36,789 nucleotides of DNA from Nocardioides turkmenicus. Its GTDB lineage: Bacteria > Actinomycetota > Actinomycetes > Propionibacteriales > Nocardioidaceae. A program made the translations under genes and the position numbers. Position 1 is the stretch's first letter. The number at the start of each line of letters is the position of its first letter. The notes below the pieces were generated by a model. It was given only the letters and a program-made list of their open reading frames with translations. It did not search any database and was not told where the DNA came from. Positions 31,418 to 36,789 of the stretch are shown piece after piece. Location: positions 1 through 36,789 of the forward strand of contig NZ_JAALAA010000034.1 of assembly GCF_011045035.1 (NCBI RefSeq). Reading direction: 5' to 3'.

Positions 31418-31510
31418 ATGAGCACGCAGCACTCGACCACCGCCCCGGCGGCGTGGTCGCTGACCGCTGCGCACGAGCGCGACCCTCATGCCCGCGGGAG
31501 CCGACAGTGA
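31418..31510 (+). CDS. 30-residue leader peptide or small protein
   Basis: ATG at 31418 is preceded by GAAGGG at a 7-base spacing and opens a 30-codon frame (start MSTQHSTTAPAAW, end RDPHARGSRQ). It contains one Trp and is rich in Thr, Ala, His and Arg, with no run of any single amino acid that would mark classical attenuation. Within it CGACCAC (31434-31440) pairs with GTGGTCG (31453-31459), a strong hairpin over codons 6-14. It has its own promoter and is followed by a strong terminator, so it is transcribed as a short RNA of about 220 bases. No family recognised. Confidence 0.5.
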   Translation: MSTQHSTTAPAAWSLTAAHERDPHARGSRQ

Positions 31511-31514
31511 CCTG

Positions 31515-31591
31515 GGTGCATAGCCGCACCGGATCACTCCGGGCCGCTCCTGCGAGACATGTCTGTCTCGTCGGGGCGGCCCTTTTTGTTT
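31515..31591 (+). terminator. Intrinsic terminator with overlapping alternative hairpins before the HNH gene
   Basis: GGGCCGC (31541-31547) pairs with GCGGCCC (31576-31582), and CGAGACA (31553-31559) pairs with TGTCTCG (31564-31570), giving an almost continuous 20-bp stem followed by TTTTTGTTT: the clearest intrinsic terminator in the window. Just before it are GGTGC/GCACC (31515-31530) and CCGGA/TCCGG (31529-31542), which share bases with one another and with the terminator foot. They could switch, as in an attenuator, though the overlaps are only 2 bases each. Confidence 0.8.
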
Positions 31592-31656
31592 CTGTCCAGC
31601 GCTTCCGTCCGATCTGCACGCGATCTCTATCCGACTCTCCTGGGAGGTAACCGATT

Positions 31657-32112
31657 ATGACCACGACCATGGGCGCCGTGACCCTGTATAACGCCTCCTT
31701 CGAGCCGCTCGGGAGGGTCTCCTTCAAGCACGCCGTGCGGATGCTGTTCCGTGAGGTGGCGGTGGTCCACGAGCAACAGGGCGACAAGATGATCGGGCCG
31801 CATCCATGGCCCAAGGCGGTGCGGCTGGTGCGCTACATCGCCATGCACTGGATGTACCGGCCGGCCGGCTACTCCCGCGAGGGAGTGCTCAAGCGCGACC
31901 ATCATCGTTGTGCCTATTGTGGCGGCCACGCCCGCACCATCGACCATCTGCTGCCACAGTCCCGCGGCGGCAGATGGACGTGGATGAACACCGTCGCGGC
32001 CTGCGGCAAGTGCAACGGCCGCAAGGGCAATCGCACACCCGAGGAGGCCCACATGGCTCTCCGGATCGAGCCGTACGTCCCGACCCGCGCGCAGCTCGCG
32101 GCCATCGTCTGA
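31657..32112 (+). CDS. HNH endonuclease family protein
   Basis: Protein of 151 residues with an N-terminal conserved part (VTLYNASFEPLGRVSFKHAVRML) of the actinobacterial chromosomal HNH family and a C-terminal HNH/zinc module: C-A-Y-C-G, then T-I-D-H-L-L-P-Q-S-R-G-G, W-x-N-T-V-A-A-C and G-K-C-N-G-R-K. The two CxxC pairs bind structural zinc, and D-H begins the beta-beta-alpha metal nuclease site. It is not linked to a methylase, transposase or toxin gene; such proteins are widespread and their role is unknown, possibly DNA repair. The ATG has GGGAGG 8 bases upstream. It lies behind a terminator (31541-31591), so its expression may depend on read-through or antitermination. Confidence 0.9.
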   Translation: MTTTMGAVTLYNASFEPLGRVSFKHAVRMLFREVAVVHEQQGDKMIGPHPWPKAVRLVRYIAMHWMYRPAGYSREGVLKRDHHRCAYCGGHARTIDHLLPQSRGGRWTWMNTVAACGKCNGRKGNRTPEEAHMALRIEPYVPTRAQLAAIV

Positions 32113-32164
32113 GCGACGATGTGCCGTTTTCTGCCCGCGGGGTGGGCAAATTCGCCGCGTCGAC

Positions 32165-32196
32165 TTGACGCATCATTAATAAGTACGATGGACTAA
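32165..32196 (+). promoter_or_regulatory. Promoter/operator region of the ROK operon
   Basis: TTGACG (32165-32170) is a likely -35. TTAAT (32176-32180) and ACTAA (32192-32196) form an imperfect inverted repeat of the TTAGT/ACTAA type bound by ROK (NagC/XylR) repressors, placed over the expected -10. The stretch 32171-32200 is unusually AT-rich for the window. The weak match makes this tentative. Confidence 0.4.
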
Positions 32197-32201
32197 CAAA
32201 C

Positions 32202-33320
32202 ATGTCCAAGGCGAGGCGCCGTACGTTGCGGCCGATCGGGAAATTGCTGCAGGAGGATGCGCGGCGCCATCACCGTTCTCTGGTGCTCCAGCACCTCTTC
32301 GCGGTGGGGCCTGCGAGCCGCGCCGATCTGGCTCGAGCCTCCGGCCTGACCCGGGCGACGGTCTCCGATCTGGTCGGCAGCCTGCTCGACGACGGGTTGG
32401 TCGAGGAGCTCGGGGCGCCGGTCGAGAGCCGGGTCGGGAAGCCGCCGATGCTGGTCGGGCTCGCCGCCGACTCGCGGCACATCGTCGCCATCGACGTCTC
32501 CGGTGACGACCAGGTCGCCGGAGCCGTCCTCAACCTGACCGGCGACGTCGTCCACCACACCACCAGGTGCCGGGAGGGACGCACCGGAAGCGATGCGGTC
32601 CGGCTGGTGAAGGAGATCGTCACCGAGCTGATCGCGAGCACCGAGCGACCGATCCTCGGCATCGGGATCGGCAGCCCCGGTGTCGTCTCGGCCGACGGCA
32701 CCGTGGTCGCCGCGCCCAACCTGGGCTGGACCGATGTCGCCCTGGCCGAGCAGGTGCACCGCGAGACCGGCCGACCGACGTACGTCGCCAACGACGCCAA
32801 CACGGCGGTGCTGGGGGAGTACACCTTCGGCCAGTCCGGAGACGGCGGCCTCATGCTCGTGCGGGTCGGCACCGGTGTCGGTGCGGGGCTCGTGCTCGAA
32901 GGGGCTCTGCTCCACGGGTTCGTGGACGCGGCCGGTGAGGTCGGGCACGTGACGGTCGACCCCGAGGGCCCGCTGTGCGCATGCGGTCGCACCGGCTGCC
33001 TGGAGACCTTCCTCGCGGTCCCGCGTCTGCGGGAACGCCTCGAGACGGCCCACGACGACGCGCTCGTGGAAGCCGGAGAACACCTTGGAAAGGCATTGGC
33101 GCCTGTGGTCGGAACCCTCAACCTTCACGAGCTGGTCCTCTCCGGACCGGCCGATCTGCTCGACGGACCGCTGCGCGAGACCGCCGACCGCATCATCCGC
33201 GAGCGGACGATGCCGGTCAGCGGCGAGCCGCTCGAGTTCCGTACGTCGACGCTCGGCGAGGACGTCGTCATCGTCGGCGCCGCGGTGCTCGTCCTCGCCG
33301 GAGAGCTGGGGGTGTCGTGA
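32202..33320 (+). CDS. ROK family transcriptional repressor
   Basis: Sugar-responsive regulator of 372 residues with an N-terminal winged helix (about 20-80, VGPASRADLARASGLTRATVSDLVGSLLDDGLVEE) joined to a ROK domain. The zinc motif C-A-C-G-R-T-G-C-L-E and the GEVGH sugar-binding residues are present, but the phosphate loop reads IDVSGDD in place of DIGGT, so it should bind sugar without phosphorylating it. It heads a four-gene run with GH3 hexosaminidase, ROK kinase and nagB, so it probably responds to N-acetylglucosamine, GlcNAc-6-phosphate or muropeptide sugars. The ATG of the hexosaminidase overlaps its TGA by one base (33320). Confidence 0.92.
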   Translation: MSKARRRTLRPIGKLLQEDARRHHRSLVLQHLFAVGPASRADLARASGLTRATVSDLVGSLLDDGLVEELGAPVESRVGKPPMLVGLAADSRHIVAIDVSGDDQVAGAVLNLTGDVVHHTTRCREGRTGSDAVRLVKEIVTELIASTERPILGIGIGSPGVVSADGTVVAAPNLGWTDVALAEQVHRETGRPTYVANDANTAVLGEYTFGQSGDGGLMLVRVGTGVGAGLVLEGALLHGFVDAAGEVGHVTVDPEGPLCACGRTGCLETFLAVPRLRERLETAHDDALVEAGEHLGKALAPVVGTLNLHELVLSGPADLLDGPLRETADRIIRERTMPVSGEPLEFRTSTLGEDVVIVGAAVLVLAGELGVS

Positions 33321-34777
33321 TGCCCCCTGAGACCGCCGTCGAGACCCTGGCTCTTCGTGTCCAGGTGCCCGCGTTCGCCGGCGCGACGCTGCCCGCCGAC
33401 TACGCCGACCTGCTCCGCGCCGGCCTGGGCGGGATCTGTCTGTTCGGCAGCAACACGGCCGCCGGCGAGGAGTCCGTACGCAGCCTCTCGGCCGAGATCC
33501 GGTCCGCCTCCGCCGAGGGCGGTTGGACCCCGGTGATCACCATCGACGAGGAGGGTGGTGACGTCACCCGGCTCGAGGCGCTCACCGGGTCCTCCGTGCT
33601 CGGTGCAGCAGCGCTCGGTGCGGCCGACGACCTGGCGCTGACCGAGGAGACCGGCCGGGCGATCGGGGTGCGGCTGGCTCGCGCGGGCATCAACCTCGAC
33701 CTGGCTCCCGTCGCGGACGTGAACTCCAACCCCGACAACCCGGTGATCGCGACCCGGTCGTTCTCCCGCGACGCGGGCGTCGCGGCCAAGCACGTGGCGG
33801 CGTGGGTGAAGGGCCTGGAGTCGACCGGGGTCGCCGCCTGCGTCAAGCACTTCCCCGGCCACGGCGACACCGGACAGGACAGCCATGTCGATCTTCCCGT
33901 CCTCGACGCCGACCTGGCGACGCTCCGCGAGCGTGAGCTGGTCCCGTTCCTGGCGGCGGCCGACGCCGGTGCGGCCTCGGTGATGACCTCCCACATCGTC
34001 GTGCCGGCGCTGGACCCGGAACTGCCGGGCACGCTCTCGGCGCCGGTGCTGGGCTTGTTGCGCGAGCTGGGCTACGAGGGTCCGATCGTCTCCGACGCCC
34101 TCGACATGGCAGGCGCCTCCGAGCCCCGAGGCATCCCGGCGGCCGCGGTGCTCTCGCTCCAGGCAGGTGCCGACCTGCTCCTCCTCGGCCCCGACAAGCC
34201 CACCTCGCTGGTCCACGAGACGGCTGCCGCGATCGTGGCCGCGGTCGAGTCCGGTGACCTCGCGCTGGAGCGGCTCCAGGACGCCGTCGCGCGCGTCGAC
34301 CGGATGCTCGCCGACCTCGCCGACCGCACCGCGGCGCGGCAGGGGACCGACGGCGAGCTCGACCCGCGGTTCGAGGAGCGCTCGGTCGAGGGAGCCCGCC
34401 GTGCGCTCGCCGCGGCCAGTGACCTCACCGGGATCCCGGATCTTGCCGGTGCCCGAGTGGTGACCGTCGACACCGAGGCCAACATCGCCGTCGGCGACGT
34501 GCCCTGGGGGCTGCCACCGGACCTCGTCGTCCGCCCCGGCGACCCGCTCCCCGAGTTCCCCGATGCACCGCTGATCGTGCAGGTACGCGACGCCCACCGG
34601 CGTCCCGAGGTCGGCCGGACCGTGGCCGAGCTGCGGGGCGCGGCGGTGCTGGTGGAGTGGGGGTGGCCCGGGACGTACGACGGGGCGGCGGTGCCACGGT
34701 TGTGTCCGCAGGGCTACTCGCTGCCCGGCGTGGCGGCCGTGACCGAGATCCTTCGACGAGCGGGTTGGGACAAGTGA
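33320..34777 (+). CDS. nagZ: Beta-N-acetylhexosaminidase, glycoside hydrolase family 3
   Basis: Enzyme of 485 residues. The GH3 NagZ motif KHFPGHGDTGQDSHVDLP supplies the His-Asp acid/base pair, and the nucleophile is D259 in SDALDMAGA. The DEEGGDVTRL and NLDLAPVADVN segments are also diagnostic. No signal peptide is present, so it acts in the cytosol on imported muropeptide sugars, releasing GlcNAc. A C-terminal domain of about 130 residues (after 345) is weakly conserved. The ATG at 33320 is preferred, with GTG three bases earlier as an alternative. It lies between the ROK repressor and the ROK kinase with overlapping stop/start codons on both sides (TGATG and GTGA), so the genes are translated together. 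Confidence 0.92.
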   Translation: MPPETAVETLALRVQVPAFAGATLPADYADLLRAGLGGICLFGSNTAAGEESVRSLSAEIRSASAEGGWTPVITIDEEGGDVTRLEALTGSSVLGAAALGAADDLALTEETGRAIGVRLARAGINLDLAPVADVNSNPDNPVIATRSFSRDAGVAAKHVAAWVKGLESTGVAACVKHFPGHGDTGQDSHVDLPVLDADLATLRERELVPFLAAADAGAASVMTSHIVVPALDPELPGTLSAPVLGLLRELGYEGPIVSDALDMAGASEPRGIPAAAVLSLQAGADLLLLGPDKPTSLVHETAAAIVAAVESGDLALERLQDAVARVDRMLADLADRTAARQGTDGELDPRFEERSVEGARRALAAASDLTGIPDLAGARVVTVDTEANIAVGDVPWGLPPDLVVRPGDPLPEFPDAPLIVQVRDAHRRPEVGRTVAELRGAAVLVEWGWPGTYDGAAVPRLCPQGYSLPGVAAVTEILRRAGWDK

Positions 34778-35697
34778 ACGGCTCACGGATCGGCCTCGAC
34801 ATCGGCGGCACCAAGATCCACGGCATCGCCATCGGCCCCGACGGCGCGGTGCTGGCCGAGGACCGTGCCGCCACCACGCCCGGCCCCGAGGGCGTCGTGA
34901 AGAGCGCGGCCGCGGTGGTCGCGAGCCTGCGCGAGACGCTCGAGGGTGGCGAGATCAGCTCGATCGGGGTCGGCATCCCGGGCATCGTCGACACCCGAGC
35001 GGGCACCGTGAAGCATGCGGTCAACCTGGGCCTGGACGGCGAGGCGTTCCCGCTCGCGGCGCTCCTCGGCGCGCGGACGGGGGCGGTCGTCACCCTCGAG
35101 AACGACACCAACGCGGCCACCCTCGGCGCCCACGCGGTCGAGGACGTCGACGACCTGGTCTACCTCTCCCTCGGCACCGGGCTGGCCGCCGGTCTCTACC
35201 TCAGCGGGGCGCTCCGCCGCGGCTTCCACGGCGCCGCCGGCGAGGTCGGACACCTTCCGGTCGACCCGGAGGGCCCGGTGTGCGGGTGCGGGCAGCGCGG
35301 CTGTCTCGAGCTCGTCGCCTCGGGCGCCGCGCTGGCGGCCGCCTGGCCGACGACCACCGGCCACCCCGCCGCGGCGCTCTTCGCGGCCGCCGCAGCGGGC
35401 GACCCGGCGGCCGTCACGGTCCGGGACAGGTTCGCCGACGGCGTCGCCGCGGCCGTACGCGCCCTCGCCCTCGCCGTCGACCCCGAACGGGTCGTCATCG
35501 GCGGAGGGGTCGCCGCCGTCGGCGAGCCGCTGCGGGAGGCGATCGCGGTCGCGCTGGCGAAGCAGGCCGAGACCTCGCCGTTCCTGGCTTCCCTCGAGCT
35601 CGCCTCGCGTCTGCGCGTGGTCTCGTCCGCACCCGTCGCCGCCATCGGCGCCGCCCTGATCACCCCGATCGCTCCGATCACCCCGACGAAGGACTGA
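34774..35697 (+). CDS. ROK family sugar kinase (probable N-acetylglucosamine kinase)
   Basis: Cytosolic kinase of 307 residues with the full ROK set: LDIGGTKI phosphate loop, VTLENDTNAATLG (catalytic Asp), GEVGHLPVD and the zinc motif C-G-C-G-Q-R-G-C-L-E. It probably phosphorylates GlcNAc released by the preceding hexosaminidase, feeding NagA and NagB; glucose is an alternative substrate. The start GTG overlaps the hexosaminidase stop as GTGA (34774-34777), and nagB starts one base after its own stop. The end carries a short repeat (ITPIAPITPTK) coded by an imperfect 15-base duplication. Confidence 0.9.
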   Translation: MNGSRIGLDIGGTKIHGIAIGPDGAVLAEDRAATTPGPEGVVKSAAAVVASLRETLEGGEISSIGVGIPGIVDTRAGTVKHAVNLGLDGEAFPLAALLGARTGAVVTLENDTNAATLGAHAVEDVDDLVYLSLGTGLAAGLYLSGALRRGFHGAAGEVGHLPVDPEGPVCGCGQRGCLELVASGAALAAAWPTTTGHPAAALFAAAAAGDPAAVTVRDRFADGVAAAVRALALAVDPERVVIGGGVAAVGEPLREAIAVALAKQAETSPFLASLELASRLRVVSSAPVAAIGAALITPIAPITPTKD

Positions 35698-35698
35698 C

Positions 35699-36496
35699 AT
35701 GGAAGTAGTTGTCCTCGACACCGCCGCCGAGGTGGCATCCCTCGCCGCGGACACCATCGAAGACGTCGTACGCCGCCGGGCGGCCGCCGGCACCCCTGCG
35801 GTGCTCGGTCTGGCCACCGGCTCGACGCCGCTGGCGACGTACGAGGAGCTCATCCGGCGTGCCCGGTCAGGGGGCGGGCCGTCCTACGAGGGTGTGCAGA
35901 CGTTCAACCTGGACGAGTACGTCGGGCTCCCCGACGGCCACGAGCAGTCCTACCTTGCGACCATCCGGCGGGAGTTCACCGACGCGATCGGCATCCCGCC
36001 CGAGCGGGTCCACGGGCCCGACCCGACCGAGGACACGCTGCCGACGGCCGGGGAGCGTTACGAGGCGGCGATCGTCGCGGCCGGCGGGATCGAGGTGCAG
36101 ATCCTCGGCATCGGCTCCGACGGTCACCTCGCCTTCAACGAGCCCGGCTCGTCGCTGGCCTCCCTGACCCGGATCAAGACGCTCACCGCCAGGACGCGGA
36201 AGGACAACGCCCGCTTCTTCGGATCGCCCGACGCGGTGCCGCACCACGTACTCACCCAGGGGCTCGGCACCATCACCCGAGCCGGTCACCTGCTGCTCCT
36301 CGCCACCGGCGAGGGCAAGGCCGAGGCGGTCGCAGCCGCGGTCGAGGGCCCGGTCTCGGCGACCTGCCCGGCCTCGGTCCTCCAGCTCCACGGCCACGTC
36401 TCCGTGCTGCTCGACGAGGCTGCCGCCTCCCGCCTCGTACGCCGCGACTACTACCGCGAGGTCTACGCCGGGAAGCCGGACTGGCAGGGGCTCTGA
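35699..36496 (+). CDS. nagB: Glucosamine-6-phosphate deaminase
   Basis: Converts glucosamine-6-phosphate to fructose-6-phosphate and ammonia. The 265-residue chain has the NagB landmarks GLATGSTPLATYEEL, FNLDEYVGLPDGHEQSY (catalytic Asp), LGIGSDGHLAFNEPGSSL (catalytic His) and VLTQGLGTITRA. The ATG has GAAGGA 7 bases upstream, within the end of the kinase gene. It is the last gene of the operon: a 13-bp hairpin follows after 4 bases. NagA, needed between the kinase and NagB, is not found in the window. Confidence 0.95.
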   Translation: MEVVVLDTAAEVASLAADTIEDVVRRRAAAGTPAVLGLATGSTPLATYEELIRRARSGGGPSYEGVQTFNLDEYVGLPDGHEQSYLATIRREFTDAIGIPPERVHGPDPTEDTLPTAGERYEAAIVAAGGIEVQILGIGSDGHLAFNEPGSSLASLTRIKTLTARTRKDNARFFGSPDAVPHHVLTQGLGTITRAGHLLLLATGEGKAEAVAAAVEGPVSATCPASVLQLHGHVSVLLDEAAASRLVRRDYYREVYAGKPDWQGL

Positions 36497-36500
36497 GGCT

Positions 36501-36538
36501 CGCTCAGGCCTGCCTACTTGCTGACGCAGGCCTGAGCG
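36501..36538. terminator. Bidirectional hairpin between nagB and the convergent FN3-like gene
   Basis: CGCTCAGGCCTGC (36501-36513) is the exact complement of 36526-36538, with a 12-base loop (36514-36525). The loop contains the stop codon of the convergent gene, so the downstream arm is also coding for that gene's last residues. Confidence 0.8.
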
Positions 36539-36789
36539 GCGCCCTGGGAGACGTTGCCGTTCTCGCTGAGGGAGCGGACCTGGATGCAGACCTTGCTGGC
36601 GCCGTGGAGGCGTACGACCGCCTTGGGCTGGCTCACGTTGCCGCTGGTGGAGTTGTCGCCGACCCACTTGTAGCCGGTCGCGCCGGGGACGCCGGACCAG
36701 GTGAAGACCGCGCGGTTGCCCTCGAGCGTGCCCTTGACCTTGCCGGGGGCGGCGGGGCCGGTGACGCCGGGGAGGTCGGTCTCGACGGG
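36514..36789 (-). CDS. C-terminal end of an FN3-like secreted protein (5' end beyond the window)
   Basis: Only the last 91 residues are present. The segment (GPAAPGKVKGTLEGNRAVFTW, TGYKWVGDNST, KVCIQVRSLSENGNVSQG, ending ACVSK) has the strand order and conserved W/Y of a fibronectin type III-like domain, and two Cys that may bond to each other. Such domains normally end exported or surface proteins of actinobacteria, so export is likely but the signal lies outside. Function of the whole protein cannot be judged. Confidence 0.75.
   Translation of the reverse strand, partial: PVETDLPGVTGPAAPGKVKGTLEGNRAVFTWSGVPGATGYKWVGDNSTSGNVSQPKAVVRLHGASKVCIQVRSLSENGNVSQGAAQACVSK

Noticed and set aside
31657..32112. 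The HNH gene as part of a homing element, restriction system or RNA-guided nuclease with the leader as guide RNA.
   Set aside because: No intron, methylase, transposase or repeat ends are visible; the leader carries a small ORF and an ordinary terminator, and the protein is of the stand-alone chromosomal family.

Overview
The window is high-GC DNA from an actinobacterium, most like Nocardioides or another member of the Nocardioidaceae. The evidence is GC-rich third codon positions throughout, GTG and overlapping ATGA/GTGA starts, a tRNA adenosine deaminase next to its actinobacterial companion protein, an AccD-AccA fusion, TetR-controlled ABC-2 export genes and many leaderless-type promoters. 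The genus is an inference. No insertion sequence, phage or CRISPR array is visible, so this looks like chromosomal DNA, about 90% coding.

Layout. 1-3380: housekeeping genes (RNA 2',3'-cyclic phosphodiesterase, DoxX membrane protein, upp, a tadA companion, tadA, tRNA-Ser(CGA)). 3500-6145: a large membrane protein joining a degenerate trypsin-like domain, a solute-binding-like domain and a von Willebrand A domain. 6136-7906: a fructosamine-3-kinase/low-molecular-weight phosphatase pair (probable protein deglycation) and a small membrane protein. 7973-10762: a GntR/FCD regulator divergent from a dimethylargininase-like hydrolase and a HisC/Pat-type aminotransferase, with a palindromic operator and a tandem octamer array between them. 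10847-11506: a secreted protein made largely of Pro-Asp/Glu-Val repeats. 11997-16919: an operon of a circularly permuted ATP-grasp/alpha-E protein, a transglutaminase-like protein, an anchored protein and a zinc metallopeptidase. It is preceded by a 14-codon ORF that looks like the surviving start of a deleted DUF2126 transglutaminase gene. 16925-20486: a glutathionyl-hydroquinone reductase-like GST, a DUF2855 protein and a secreted alpha/beta hydrolase. 20626-24049: E1-alpha, E1-beta and E2 of a 2-oxoacid dehydrogenase. 24137-27445: a TetR/ABC-2 export operon. 27493-30046: a secreted EEP-fold hydrolase and an AccDA fusion with an inverted repeat inside its reading frame. 30165-32112: an SsuD-like monooxygenase, then a structured leader with a 30-codon ORF and strong terminator, then an HNH endonuclease. 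32202-36496: a ROK regulator, cytosolic GH3 hexosaminidase, ROK sugar kinase and nagB (peptidoglycan amino-sugar recycling). 36514-36789: the 3' end of an FN3-like gene running off the right edge.

The most interesting items are the ATP-grasp/alpha-E/transglutaminase/peptidase operon with its apparent in-frame gene remnant, the pseudo-protease/SBP/VWA membrane protein, the attenuator-like leader before the HNH gene, and the palindromic repeat serving as the AccDA interdomain linker.
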